Below, piece by piece: positions 33,326-43,138 of a DNA stretch of 64,000 bases (position 1 is its first letter; the number at the start of each line of letters is the position of its first letter). A model generated the notes under the pieces. The model was given only the letters and a program-made list of their open reading frames with translations, searched no databases and was not told the origin of the DNA. Source of the DNA: Bacteroidetes bacterium HGW-Bacteroidetes-2 (lineage in GTDB: Bacteria > Bacteroidota > Bacteroidia > Flavobacteriales > Flavobacteriaceae); assembly GCA_002842575.1 (NCBI GenBank), contig PHDJ01000011.1, positions 1 to 64,000 on the forward strand. Direction: 5' to 3'. The translations under genes and the position numbers were made by a program.

Positions 33326-36249
33326 GGATATTTCAACGCATTTCTTAAAATAGTAATGGGATGCAGCGCTATTCTATCTGTTCCATCCTTAATTTGATGC
33401 CTGCAGCTTGTTCCTGTTGCTGCTAAAATAGTATCTAACGGTGTTTTTCTTATTGACGGAAAAAGAGTCAGTTCGCCCATTTTCATACTGATGTAATAAT
33501 GTTCTTTTTCATATCCAAAAGAACCTGCCATTCCACAACAACCTGATGGTATAACTGTTACTTTATAATTTTTGGGAAGGTTTACCACTTGAAAAGTTGC
33601 AGTTACACTAGATAAAGCCTTTTGATGACAATGTACATGCAGTTTAATAGTTTTTTCTTCTTCTGAAAAGGAATTGGCTGTAATATTTCCTTTTGCTATC
33701 TCTTTGGCCAAAAACTCCTCGATCGTAAAAGTATTAGTGGCCAATTTTTTTGCAGCTTCTTTATCTTTAGCGAGTCTTATATATTCATCTCTGAAAGTAA
33801 GTATTGCCGAAGGTTCTAGTCCAATTAGTGGGACATCCTCAGAAATTAGTTCTTTAAAAATAGCTATATTTTTATTAGCCACAACTTTGGCTTCTTCTAA
33901 AAATCCTTTAGATATAAAAGCTCTTCCGCTTTGGAAATGCTCAGTTATTTGTACATCGTATCCCAACTGAGATAATAAATGCAAGGCATCAATACCAATT
34001 TCGGTGTCTAATAATTCTGTAAATTCATCAAGAAAAAAATAAATTTTTGATTTATAGGTATTATTTTGTTTTTTAATACTTTGCAATTCTTTATTAAACT
34101 TAAAGGTTGAAAGTAATGGTAAACTTCTTTTTGGCGCAATACCTATTATTTTTTTTAAAATTAAAGAGGTGAAAGGATTTGAAAAAACAAAATTTGTTAG
34201 TTTTTTCATTTTGCTTCCAAGAAGGTTATACTGATGATTTTTTGCAAAAAGTTTTGTACGAAAACTACTTCCATTTGCTTTTTTAAATTGGAATTCAAAT
34301 TCCGCTTTTAGTGAAGCCATATCTACATTTGAGGGACATTCACTTTTACATCCTTTGCAACTAATGCAAAGTTCAAACACTTCTTTTAACTCTTTATGAT
34401 TAAATTTATTTGCTTTTTCGCTTTGGGTTAAAAATTCACGTAAGGCATTGGCTCGTCCACGAGTTGTATCTTTTTCATTATTTGTTACCCGATAACTTGG
34501 GCACATGCTACCCCCTGCACTCTCAGGTTTTCTGCAATCGCCACTTCCATTACATTTTTCAGCGCTTCTGAGAATACCTAAGGAATCTGAAAAATCTAAA
34601 AGTGTTTCTATTAAAGGTTCTTTTTGATTGGTTTTATAACGCAAATTTTTATCTATTGGTAGTGGTGCAACAATCTTTCCGGGATTAAAAATAGTATTTG
34701 GGTCAAATACGCATTTTATTTCTCTAATAATTTGAAAATTAGCTTCGCCTATCATTAATGGTAGGAATGAAGAACGCACGATACCATCACCATGCTCCCC
34801 ACTCAAGGATCCTTTGTATTTTTTAACTAAGTGAGCAACGGCGTTTGTAATTTGCTTAAAAAGAGCTACATCTTTTTTATCTTTAAGATTTAAAATAGGA
34901 CGCAAATGCAATTCACCGGCACCAGCATGGGCATAATACACAGCTTTTTGATTGAAAGACTGCATCAATTTTGTAAATTCTGATATATAATTTGAGAGGT
35001 CTTCTAAAGCTACCGCGGTGTCTTCTATACAGGCTACGGCTTTTTTATCACCATGGATATTACCCAGTAACCCAAGACCGGCTTTGCGAAGCTCTAAGGC
35101 TTTTTCAATGTCGTTACCAAGTAGAATTGGTAAGGCGTATGCCAGATTTGTTTCTTTTAAATGTGCAATAAGATTTTTAGACATTTGAAAAACTTCCTCT
35201 TGGGTATTTGCTTTAAGTTCCAATAATAAAATAGCCTCAGGATCACCTTCAATAAAAAACCGACTTTCTTTGTATTTTAGGTTTTCTTTTGTGCAATCTA
35301 GAATCACCTTATCCATCATTTCGCAAGTAAAAAGAGTGTGCGACATAGCGGGAACCACGCTTTTTAAACAATTTTCAATTGAGCGAAAATGTGCTGCAAT
35401 CAGTATCGTTTCTGAAGGAGGAAGTATATCTAATTGTAATTTAATTTTTGTGGTAAACGCTAAAGTGCCTTCGCTTCCTGTGAGCAGTTTGCACATATTG
35501 AAAGGGGACCCATTTTTTGAAAATACTTCAGATTTAATTAGTTCATCGATGGCATAGCCAGTATTTCTTCGGTGGATTTTTGGGTTCGGAAAATTATCGC
35601 GTATTCTTTTTTGAACAATTTTATCTTTTAACTGATTGTATATTGTATGGTATATATTACCTTCTAAGGAGTTTTCTTTTGTTTTTTTTAAAAATTCATC
35701 AAATGAAACCTCTTTAAAAGTAACTAAAGAGCCATCCGATAAAATGGTTTCCATTTCTAAGACTTTATCTCTGGTAACACCATACGTTATGGAGGTGGTT
35801 CCGCTAGAGTTATTACCTACCATGCCGCCAAGCATACACCGGTTTGAAGTAGAAGTGTTTGGCCCAAAAAAAAGGCCTAATTTTTTTAGTTGCAAATTAA
35901 GAACGTCTCGGATAACTCCTGGTTCAATAATTACAGTTTTTTCTTTTTCATCTATTTGTAGAATGCGGGTAAAATATTTTGAAACATCTACAACTATTTC
36001 TTTTCCAACGCATTGTCCGGCAAGTGATGTGCCTGCTGTTCGTGGTATTAAACTTGTTTTATTGGTTGTTGCAAATGCAATTAGTTTTTGTAAGTCTGCT
36101 ATGGTTTTTGGTAAAGCTATAGCATCAGGAAGAATTCTGTACACGGAAGCATCTGTGGCATATAGTGCTTTTGATAGTTCATCTACTAGTATTTCGCCAT
36201 CTAAGGAAGCGGCTAATTTGTTTAAGGCTTTGTGGTTAGGTGTTTTCAT
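33322..36249 (-). CDS. FAD-binding and 4Fe-4S oxidoreductase (D-lactate dehydrogenase/YdiJ-like)
   Basis: A 975-residue enzyme joining three parts. Residues about 15-240 are a PCMH-type FAD domain (PRTAGTSLAGQCVGKEIVVDVSK split over 50-75, then FGPNTSTSNRCMLGGMVGNNSSG). About 240-530 is the FAD-oxidase C-terminal domain ending in LSGEHGDGI. The remaining part has 4Fe-4S motifs (CNGSGDCRKPESAGGSMCPSYR and CISCKGCKSECP) and a CCG-like region with HCHQKAL and PSGCCGMAGSFGYE. Such proteins oxidise 2-hydroxyacids and pass electrons toward quinones. Substrate unknown; it stands alone rather than with lactate-utilisation genes. Confidence 0.92.
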   Translation of the reverse strand: MKTPNHKALNKLAASLDGEILVDELSKALYATDASVYRILPDAIALPKTIADLQKLIAFATTNKTSLIPRTAGTSLAGQCVGKEIVVDVSKYFTRILQIDEKEKTVIIEPGVIRDVLNLQLKKLGLFFGPNTSTSNRCMLGGMVGNNSSGTTSITYGVTRDKVLEMETILSDGSLVTFKEVSFDEFLKKTKENSLEGNIYHTIYNQLKDKIVQKRIRDNFPNPKIHRRNTGYAIDELIKSEVFSKNGSPFNMCKLLTGSEGTLAFTTKIKLQLDILPPSETILIAAHFRSIENCLKSVVPAMSHTLFTCEMMDKVILDCTKENLKYKESRFFIEGDPEAILLLELKANTQEEVFQMSKNLIAHLKETNLAYALPILLGNDIEKALELRKAGLGLLGNIHGDKKAVACIEDTAVALEDLSNYISEFTKLMQSFNQKAVYYAHAGAGELHLRPILNLKDKKDVALFKQITNAVAHLVKKYKGSLSGEHGDGIVRSSFLPLMIGEANFQIIREIKCVFDPNTIFNPGKIVAPLPIDKNLRYKTNQKEPLIETLLDFSDSLGILRSAEKCNGSGDCRKPESAGGSMCPSYRVTNNEKDTTRGRANALREFLTQSEKANKFNHKELKEVFELCISCKGCKSECPSNVDMASLKAEFEFQFKKANGSSFRTKLFAKNHQYNLLGSKMKKLTNFVFSNPFTSLILKKIIGIAPKRSLPLLSTFKFNKELQSIKKQNNTYKSKIYFFLDEFTELLDTEIGIDALHLLSQLGYDVQITEHFQSGRAFISKGFLEEAKVVANKNIAIFKELISEDVPLIGLEPSAILTFRDEYIRLAKDKEAAKKLATNTFTIEEFLAKEIAKGNITANSFSEEEKTIKLHVHCHQKALSSVTATFQVVNLPKNYKVTVIPSGCCGMAGSFGYEKEHYYISMKMGELTLFPSIRKTPLDTILAATGTSCRHQIKDGTDRIALHPITILRNALKYP

Positions 36250-36388
36250 TGCACTAAAAGTACAACTTCCTTTGAATTTACGTTAACACATTTTATATAT
36301 TATTAACAAAAGATTGGGCTTGTATAAAGTGTAAACCTTCATAATTATCTTAATTTCGTGGATAATTAACAGTAAAACCAAAAATAAA

Positions 36389-36877
36389 ATGAAAAATGTA
36401 TTTTTTACAACAATTTTAATTGTCGGAGTAACTTTTGCAAGTCAGGCACAATCTCTTTCTGAAAATGCCATCGGACTAAGATTTGGAGGAGGTAATGGCT
36501 ATGGAGCAGAGATTTCATATCAACATGCACTTGGTGATAACAACAGGCTTGAACTAGATCTAGGATGGAGAAATGATAGTGATTTTGACGCTTTTAAACT
36601 TGCAGCATTGTATCAATGGGTTTGGAATATTGAAGGTGGATTTAATTGGTATGCTGGTGTTGGTGGTGGTGTAGGAAGTATTTCAGACAATAGATTTAAC
36701 AGAAATGATGATGGTGCTTTTGTATTTGCCGCAGGAGATATTGGAATTGAATACAATTTTGATATTCCACTATTAATTTCATTAGACTTTAGACCCGAAA
36801 TAGGTTTTTATGGTGATGAATACCCATTAAATTCCTTTTCACCGGATATTGCATTAGGAATTAGATACCAATTTTAG
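36389..36877 (+). CDS. Small outer-membrane beta-barrel protein
   Basis: A 162-residue exported protein: signal peptide ending SQAQ (about residue 21), then alternating hydrophobic/polar strands rich in Gly and aromatic residues (ENAIGLRFGGGNGYGAEISY, FNWYAGVGGGVGSI) and a C-terminal RYQF, the usual BAM signal with a terminal phenylalanine. It should form an 8-strand barrel. No ligand can be named. It is isolated, and a bidirectional terminator follows. Confidence 0.82.
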   Translation: MKNVFFTTILIVGVTFASQAQSLSENAIGLRFGGGNGYGAEISYQHALGDNNRLELDLGWRNDSDFDAFKLAALYQWVWNIEGGFNWYAGVGGGVGSISDNRFNRNDDGAFVFAAGDIGIEYNFDIPLLISLDFRPEIGFYGDEYPLNSFSPDIALGIRYQF

Positions 36878-36895
36878 TAGGTACATATTCCAAGT

Positions 36896-36937
36896 AAAAA
36901 ATCGCAATTCAGAATATTCTGAATTGCGATTTTTTTT
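36896..36937. terminator. Bidirectional terminator (30-bp palindrome)
   Basis: A perfect palindrome at 36901-36930 (ATCGCAATTCAGAAT and its complement) is flanked by A5 on the left and T7 on the right, so it can act on both strands. It separates the convergent beta-barrel and PrcB-like genes. Confidence 0.85.
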
Positions 36938-36945
36938 GTATTATT

Positions 36946-37389
36946 TTAATTAAAAATGACATTTTTATTTTTATCCATAATAACTAAAGTGTACGGATTT
37001 GTATGTGCCATAGTAACCATATCATCGGCAGCCGGACCGCTTTCCAATACAGTAACAAGTGTTGTATCTCCCTTTACTTCTACGCTTTTAACTAGAATGG
37101 CGTATCCTCCCGTATGTTTTAATCCGGAATGTAGAGAAATAATCATTTTTTTGTTAAAATCTATGGATGCTAATTTTGATTGGATTATATCATCAAATAT
37201 CATGTTTTTAGTTTCATTTTCTAAATCGTACTTAGATTTTATTACTTCATAAGATTTTTCTTCTTTTCCACCATAAGCACTTTCTATAACAATATCAAAA
37301 GATGCATCTGAACTGTTAGGGGTATTTTTATTGGTGTTACACGAAAAAAAGAATATACCGACAAAACTTAAGGGAATAAGAAATTTCAT
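36946..37389 (-). CDS. PrcB-like lipoprotein
   Basis: A 147-residue lipoprotein; signal peptide with lipidated Cys17 (FFFSC). The mature part ends in a domain resembling the C-terminal domain of PrcB, a protease-complex subunit: SGLKHTGGYAILVKSVEV followed by VLESGPAADDMVTMAHTNPYTLV. Its start is two bases from the bshA stop, so it is cotranscribed with bshA, though the functional link is unclear. No PrcA/PrtP-like protease is near. Confidence 0.78.
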   Translation of the reverse strand: MKFLIPLSFVGIFFFSCNTNKNTPNSSDASFDIVIESAYGGKEEKSYEVIKSKYDLENETKNMIFDDIIQSKLASIDFNKKMIISLHSGLKHTGGYAILVKSVEVKGDTTLVTVLESGPAADDMVTMAHTNPYTLVIMDKNKNVIFN

Positions 37390-37391
37390 AA

Positions 37392-38543
37392 TTATTTAGT
37401 TAGGTTATTAGTAACAGAATTTTCAAGTGCTTGAAAGTATAACTTTTCATAAATAGGTACAATTCTATGTAAATCAAACTTTGATGCCGTTATTTTTGCA
37501 TTCGATTTAAATTGATTTAAAGTCTTTTGATCTTTCAAAATATAAAGCGCTTTTTTTGTCATATCCTCAATATCACCCACATTACTCAAATAGCCACTAG
37601 CACCATCGATATTCACTTCTGAAAGTCCGCCAGTATTGCTTGAAATGACTGGAACGCCAGAAGCCATAGCTTCTAACGCGGCTAAACCAAAGCTTTCATT
37701 TTCAGAGGGAAGTAAAAACAAATCTGAAAAACATAGAATTTTGTCAACTTCATCGCTATTTCCGAGAAAGATAACTTTATCTTCAATACCCAATTCTATA
37801 CACAAATTTTCTGCAGGCTCTTTTTCTGGCCCCTCACCTACCATCATTAATTTTGAGGGAATATTTTTTTGGATGTTATTAAAAATGTGAATAACATCCA
37901 TTATCCTTTTCACTTTTCTAAAATTACTTACATGAGTAACAATAACCTCGTTTTTATCTGCCATTATATCCCTTTGGCAATCGGTATAAGCCTCTTTTTC
38001 GTGCTTTTGTAAGTCAATAAAGTTAGGAACAACATCAATAGGTGTTTTAATATCAAAAAGCCGAAGTGTATCGTCTTTTAAGCTTTGGGAAACAGAAGTT
38101 ACAACGTCACTTTTATTAATACTAAAGGTTACTGCAGGTTTATAAAATGGGTGATTTCCCACTAAGGTTATGTCGGTTCCATGAAGCGTAGTTACCATTG
38201 GAATAAAAATTCCTTCTTCCTCTAACATTTTTTTTGCCATATAACCGGCATATGCATGTGGAATGGCGTAATGAACGTGCAAAAGTTCAATGCCATATAG
38301 TTTTACCATATCCACAAGTTTACTAGATAAAGCAAGCTCATAGGGTTGGTATTTAAAAAGCGGATATTCTGGAACGTTAACTTCGTGAAAATGGATTTTA
38401 TTGGCAAGTAACTCTAATCTAACGGGCTGTTTGTAAGTGATAAAATGAATTTCATGCCCTCTTTTAGCGAGCTCTGTTCCTAATTCTGTGGCTACAACAC
38501 CGCTACCTCCAAAGGTAGGATAACAAACTATGGCTATTTTCAT
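37392..38543 (-). CDS. bshA: N-acetyl-alpha-D-glucosaminyl L-malate synthase
   Basis: A 383-residue GT4 glycosyltransferase that joins UDP-GlcNAc to L-malate in the first step of bacillithiol synthesis. The start MKIAIVCYPTFGGSGVVATELG is diagnostic, and the family's THVSNFRKVKRIMDVI near 205-220 and E-x7-E nucleotide motif in SENESFGLAALEAMASG near 280-297 are present. Bacillithiol is the main low-molecular-weight thiol in many Bacteroidota. bshB and bshC are not in the window. Confidence 0.94.
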   Translation of the reverse strand: MKIAIVCYPTFGGSGVVATELGTELAKRGHEIHFITYKQPVRLELLANKIHFHEVNVPEYPLFKYQPYELALSSKLVDMVKLYGIELLHVHYAIPHAYAGYMAKKMLEEEGIFIPMVTTLHGTDITLVGNHPFYKPAVTFSINKSDVVTSVSQSLKDDTLRLFDIKTPIDVVPNFIDLQKHEKEAYTDCQRDIMADKNEVIVTHVSNFRKVKRIMDVIHIFNNIQKNIPSKLMMVGEGPEKEPAENLCIELGIEDKVIFLGNSDEVDKILCFSDLFLLPSENESFGLAALEAMASGVPVISSNTGGLSEVNIDGASGYLSNVGDIEDMTKKALYILKDQKTLNQFKSNAKITASKFDLHRIVPIYEKLYFQALENSVTNNLTK

Positions 38544-38618
38544 TTGTATTTATAAATTTCAAGCATATTCAAATATTATTTCAAAAATACGATTATCTAT
38601 TAACTTTAAGTGGAAATT

Positions 38619-41537
38619 TTAAAAATCTATAGCATCATAGATTGCTTGTTGTATTAAGGTACGGATGTTGGAACTTATTAATTTTCTATTTTTCACATCG
38701 GGATAGGTTCTGTTGGAAAGAAAAACATAAACTACTTCGTTTTCAGGATCTGCCCAAGTATAAGTGCCTGTAAATCCAGAATGGCCAAAACTAGTCATCG
38801 AAACACAGCCACAAGTAGGCCCTTCCACTCCAAGCTGTGGTTTGTCAAACCCGATGCCTCTTCGCACTTTTTTATCACAATAATAGCATCTGTTAAAAAG
38901 ATCTAAAGATTCTGCATTAAAATATCGTTTTCCGCCATAGTATCCTTTCCATATATACATTTGCATGATTTTTGCCACATCATTTGCATTTGCAAAAACG
39001 CCGGCGTGACCACTTACACCATTCATCATTGCAGCTCCTTGGTCGTGAACATAACCGTGCACTTTTTGCATTCTGAAATCGGTATCCATTTCTGTGGGAA
39101 CAATATTATCTAAAGAAATTCTTTCAGAAGGCAAATATCCCATAGTATATGCTCCAAGAGACTCATAATATTCTTCTTGTATGACCGTTTCCATTGGTTT
39201 TTTGTAGTGTTCTTCAATGTATTTTTTCAGCATATAATATGGCAAATCACTATAAAGATATTTTACTTGCTGGGCCACATCACTTTCTAAAATTGTTTTG
39301 TAGATGGTGTCTTCTAAATCGTTTCTGGCAAATAGATTTTCTGTAACTTTGTTTGTAAATCCAGGTGTTGAAGCAGTTTTATAATATATGGAAGATGGTT
39401 TTTTTGTTTCTTTGTCCATTGTATTTCGGTAAAATGGAATCCAAGCTTTTAAACCTGCATAATGGGATAGCATTTCTTTTAAAGTAATATGTGCTTTGTT
39501 TGTAAGTCGATATTCCGGAAGTAAGTCACTTAATGTTGATTCTAAATTTATATCGCCTTGGTCTGCTAGTTTGATTAATATAGGAACTGTAGCTAAAATT
39601 TTAGTTAGCGAAGCTACATCATATAGGTCTTCATCGGCTACTTTAATAATTTTTTCTTGGGTGTGGTATCCATAGTTTTTCTGAAAAATTACTTTTCCTT
39701 GTTTTGCAATTAGCACCTGAAGCCCTGGAGCCATGCCTTGAGAAACAACAAGTTTTGCCAGTGAATCTACTTTTTTTAATTTTTCAGAATTAAAACCAAC
39801 ACTTTCCGGATTTCCATAGCTTAATCGATTTAGCGATTTTGTTTCCAATTTTGAATTCAGGGGAAAGTTTTCGCCTGCGGTAACAGGAAGTTTTCCTTTG
39901 GCCTCTCTCGCTCCAAAAATTAGTTGTGCAGAAACTTCTTGAGCTATTTTGCTGTTTTGATAAGAAACAACAACACCTTCAAAATTTGCAGTAGCTTTTA
40001 AATCTAGCAAAGCATAAGGTCTTGTAAATAGGTTTAAAATAATCTGGTTTGTTCTTGCAATTTCATACATCCAAACTTGTTCTTTTTGTGTCATTTTATA
40101 GCCCTTCCACGGGGTTTCATTAGATTTATGAAAACCAACAATCACGCAATCGTATGCTTTTAATTTAGTGATTAATTCATCTAAAGTTGTTGCTTTTACC
40201 CAATCTACAGGAGCATATTTTTGTAATTGTTTTAAAAAATAGGTGCCGCTATCATCTCCAAAATTAACGTAGGCAAATTTTTTGTTTTTTAATTCTCTTA
40301 TCGGTAAAATTCCGTCTTTATTTTTAACTACAGTTATGGCGTTATCTATCAACTCTTCATACAATTCGTCATTTAAAACACTATTCAATTCCTCATAAAG
40401 AAATTTGGTATTGATAGGTTTATATTTGTTTAAACCAACCTTATATTTTGCAAATAAAATTTTCTTTACTGAATGAGCTAATCGATCTTCGCTAATATCT
40501 CCTTTTTTATATGCTTCAACGATACGTTGGTGTGCTTTAGGGATGTCTTCTGAAATGAGCAATACATCATTTCCTGCTTGAAATGCTGCTAAATCTACTT
40601 CGCCTGGAATCGTGTACGTTGAAACTCCCTTCATGTTTAAAGCATCTGTAAAAATTAAACCTAGAAAACCGAGTTTGTTTTTAAGCAAGTCTGTAACAAT
40701 AGGTTTTGAAAGCGATGAAGGAAAATTTTGCCTAGGTTCTAAACTAGGCACATTTAAATGAGCAATCATTACACTTGCTAACCCTTTAGTGAATAAATAT
40801 TTATAGGGATAGAGTTCAACACTGTCAATTCTTTTTTCGGAAAAGGCGACCGTAGGAAGTGTTTTATGTGAATCGGCATCTGTATCGCCGTGACCGGGAA
40901 AGTGTTTACCGTTTGCAAGAACACCTACACTTTGTATGCCTTGCATAAATGCAGCAGCTTTTTTGGCTACATTTTCTCTATCTTCACCAAAAGAACGGTT
41001 GCCAATGATGGGGTTATCTGGATTAGTATTTATATCTAATACGGGTGCAAAATTCATATGAACTCCTAAGCGTTTGTTGTGTTCGCCAATGCGTTTGCCT
41101 ACTTTAAAGATAAGAGAGAGGTCTTCAATGGCTCCTAAAGTCATATTCCAAGGAAAGGCATAGGTAGAGTCTAAGCGCATGGCGAGACCCCATTCTGCAT
41201 CCATAGCAATCATTAATGGCACTTTTGCGGTTTTTTGAAAATCGTTAGTAATTTTAGCTTGCCTTCCTGGCCCTCCTTTAGAAAAGATAACACCCCCAAT
41301 GTGTTGTTCTGTAATTAATCGCTTTATGCGATCTACTTTTGTTTTTGAATCGGAAGAAAATAAATCGGCCATAAAAAGTTGCCCCACTTTTTCTTCCAAG
41401 GTCATTTCTGTATAAATGCTATCTACCCATTTTTTCTGGTTTTCAAAATCATTAATTTTATGCAGTGGATGCAATTGCTGCCCAATAACAGTGCATCCAA
41501 AAGAAATAAATAGGAGTGTGAGGAAATTTTTATTCAT
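38619..41537 (-). CDS. GH3 beta-N-acetylglucosaminidase fused to a serine beta-lactamase-like domain
   Basis: A 972-residue exported protein. The signal peptide spans about 1-20. Residues 40-370 form a NagZ-type GH3 domain: KHFPGHGDTDADSH (211-224) with the His general acid/base and FTDAL with nucleophile Asp298. A GH3 C-terminal region follows (to about 560). Residues 580-972 form a class C beta-lactamase/esterase domain with SLTK (Ser643, Lys646), YSD near 763-765 and HSGFTGT near 935-941. The fusion, common in Flavobacteriaceae, suggests processing of amino-sugar peptidoglycan fragments in the periplasm, possibly with peptide cleavage; the exact substrate is inferred. ISFGC near residue 15 is not a convincing lipobox. 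Confidence 0.93.
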   Translation of the reverse strand: MNKNFLTLLFISFGCTVIGQQLHPLHKINDFENQKKWVDSIYTEMTLEEKVGQLFMADLFSSDSKTKVDRIKRLITEQHIGGVIFSKGGPGRQAKITNDFQKTAKVPLMIAMDAEWGLAMRLDSTYAFPWNMTLGAIEDLSLIFKVGKRIGEHNKRLGVHMNFAPVLDINTNPDNPIIGNRSFGEDRENVAKKAAAFMQGIQSVGVLANGKHFPGHGDTDADSHKTLPTVAFSEKRIDSVELYPYKYLFTKGLASVMIAHLNVPSLEPRQNFPSSLSKPIVTDLLKNKLGFLGLIFTDALNMKGVSTYTIPGEVDLAAFQAGNDVLLISEDIPKAHQRIVEAYKKGDISEDRLAHSVKKILFAKYKVGLNKYKPINTKFLYEELNSVLNDELYEELIDNAITVVKNKDGILPIRELKNKKFAYVNFGDDSGTYFLKQLQKYAPVDWVKATTLDELITKLKAYDCVIVGFHKSNETPWKGYKMTQKEQVWMYEIARTNQIILNLFTRPYALLDLKATANFEGVVVSYQNSKIAQEVSAQLIFGAREAKGKLPVTAGENFPLNSKLETKSLNRLSYGNPESVGFNSEKLKKVDSLAKLVVSQGMAPGLQVLIAKQGKVIFQKNYGYHTQEKIIKVADEDLYDVASLTKILATVPILIKLADQGDINLESTLSDLLPEYRLTNKAHITLKEMLSHYAGLKAWIPFYRNTMDKETKKPSSIYYKTASTPGFTNKVTENLFARNDLEDTIYKTILESDVAQQVKYLYSDLPYYMLKKYIEEHYKKPMETVIQEEYYESLGAYTMGYLPSERISLDNIVPTEMDTDFRMQKVHGYVHDQGAAMMNGVSGHAGVFANANDVAKIMQMYIWKGYYGGKRYFNAESLDLFNRCYYCDKKVRRGIGFDKPQLGVEGPTCGCVSMTSFGHSGFTGTYTWADPENEVVYVFLSNRTYPDVKNRKLISSNIRTLIQQAIYDAIDF

Positions 41538-41751
41538 AAATAGAAAGTGTACAAAAACGATGCTAAGAAAAATTTATATATTTCTGTAAAAATACCAAAA
41601 TTAAAGGGGAACTAAATCATAAGAAAATCTTATTTTTGAAGGAAAAAACTGCATTCTTAGCTGTTATTTTTATTGTGAAATTCTACTAAAATCTAAAAGT
41701 AAGAAAAGGGTTAAACCCTATTTCAAAAAAATAAGTTTTCTTGTATATTTT

Positions 41752-42234
41752 CTAAAAAAATCTGCTGTGCCAGCTTTCTTCTGCAGGAACCTCCCAACTT
41801 TCTATATATTCAGCTTTGGTGTTGATTAGATTATTAAAAACAATGGTGTTTTTAGAAATGGATTTTGCTTTTGCCATTGTTTTAAATTCTGTTAATGGCT
41901 TGTGTGTTAAAAATTGTCCTGTATAAAATGTTACGTTCATTTTGTCTAAAAAATCCGTTTCATATTCTTTTTCTAACTGCTGAATAAAGTGCACTGAGGC
42001 ATCAATAGAACAGCCAGAAGCGGAAGCATTTTCTTGATTGAGTCCAATAATGATAAATCGGTTGTATTTTATTTCAAAACCTGCTTCTAAATCTGCTCCA
42101 TGTGCGGTCCATTGGGCAAGAAATTCCTGAAGTTTTGTTTCTATTTCGGCAACTTCAGCATCATTTAATTTTCTGTTTGATGGGTAAATCCAAATTCTGG
42201 AATCATCGGGTAAATTTTCAAATGGAATCAACAT
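41752..42234 (-). CDS. Conserved Bacteroidota protein, often labelled 'ABC transporter ATPase'
   Basis: A 160-residue soluble protein with WIYPSNRKL at about 15-23, a central AQWTAHGADLEAGFEIKYNRF stretch and SGCSIDASVHFIQ. I see no Walker A, Walker B or ABC signature, and no membrane segment, so the transporter label common for this family is not supported. It is last in a minus-strand series beginning with the amidase gene. The conserved Cys near residue 73 (SGCSID) is the most notable residue. Function unknown. Confidence 0.82.
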   Translation of the reverse strand: MLIPFENLPDDSRIWIYPSNRKLNDAEVAEIETKLQEFLAQWTAHGADLEAGFEIKYNRFIIIGLNQENASASGCSIDASVHFIQQLEKEYETDFLDKMNVTFYTGQFLTHKPLTEFKTMAKAKSISKNTIVFNNLINTKAEYIESWEVPAEESWHSRFF

Positions 42235-42294
42235 AATATATGATATGAGATGTTAGATTTTAGATTTTTTTTTGATATGAATTAGAAAGTTAGA

Positions 42295-43086
42295 TTATAG
42301 GTCTTCTGCATTTGCAATCATTTCGGCGATATCCATGATTTGAATGTCCCCTTCTTTGTTTTTACCTTTTACACCGTCAGTTATCATGGTGTTGCAAAAA
42401 GGACACGCAGCGGCAATAATGCTAGGCAAGGTTTCTATAGCCTCTTCGGTACGTTCCATATTGATATCTTTTTTGCCAGCTTCTGGTTCTTTAAACATTT
42501 GTGCACCGCCGGCACCACAACAAAGTCCATTAGATTTACAACGCTTCATTTCGATTAACTCCACCTCCAGTTTTTCTAAAAGTTGGCGAGGGGCTTCATA
42601 TTCACCATTGGCACGTCCTATATAACAAGGGTCGTGAAAAGTAATTCGTTTTCCTTTAAATTTTCCGCCTTCCACTTTTAATCGTCCTTCTTCTAAAAGT
42701 GATTTTAAAAATTGGGTGTGGTGAAGGACTTCATAATTTCCACCTAATTCTGGATATTCGTTTTTTATGGTATTAAAGCAGTGCGGACAAGCAGTTACAA
42801 TTTTTTTAACTTGATAAGCATTAAGTACTTCAATATTTCCCATTGCTTGCATTTGGAAAAGAAATTCATTTCCAGCTCGTTTTGCGGGGTCGCCTGAACA
42901 ACTTTCTTCGGTGCCTAAAACGGCAAAATCGACCTTAGCTTTGTTTAGAATACGCACAAAAGCTTTGGTTATTTTTTTTGCTCTATCGTCAAAACTTCCG
43001 GCGCAACCTACCCAAAATAAAACTTCTGGCTGTTTGCCTTGTGCGGCGTATTCTGCCATTGTAGGTACTTTTAATGCTTCGCTCAT
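42295..43086 (-). CDS. CCG-domain Fe-S protein (heterodisulfide reductase B-like)
   Basis: A 263-residue cytoplasmic protein with two cysteine-rich CCG regions: GDPAKRAGN/TACPHCFNTIKNEYP with FHDPCYIGR in the middle, and SNGLCCGAGGAQMF/AACPFCNTMITDG at the C-terminal end. These are typical of HdrB/LutA-like proteins that bind unusual 4Fe-4S clusters and transfer electrons. The membrane-anchored HdrC-like protein two genes upstream (43612-44937) is the probable partner for transfer to or from the quinone pool. Substrate not known. Confidence 0.9.
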   Translation of the reverse strand: MSEALKVPTMAEYAAQGKQPEVLFWVGCAGSFDDRAKKITKAFVRILNKAKVDFAVLGTEESCSGDPAKRAGNEFLFQMQAMGNIEVLNAYQVKKIVTACPHCFNTIKNEYPELGGNYEVLHHTQFLKSLLEEGRLKVEGGKFKGKRITFHDPCYIGRANGEYEAPRQLLEKLEVELIEMKRCKSNGLCCGAGGAQMFKEPEAGKKDINMERTEEAIETLPSIIAAACPFCNTMITDGVKGKNKEGDIQIMDIAEMIANAEDL

Positions 43087-43138
43087 ATTATTGAAATTTC
43101 TTAGTTTAGGGTTTAAATCTTTGTGAAATGATGCATTT

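Noticed and set aside
35636-36286. 216-codon open frame on the + strand
   Set aside because: It is antisense to the clearly conserved FAD domain of the large oxidoreductase and shows no recognisable domain.
41631-41638. TATTTTTG on the + strand between two minus-strand genes
   Set aside because: No -33 element and no gene follows on that strand; a chance match in AT-rich DNA.
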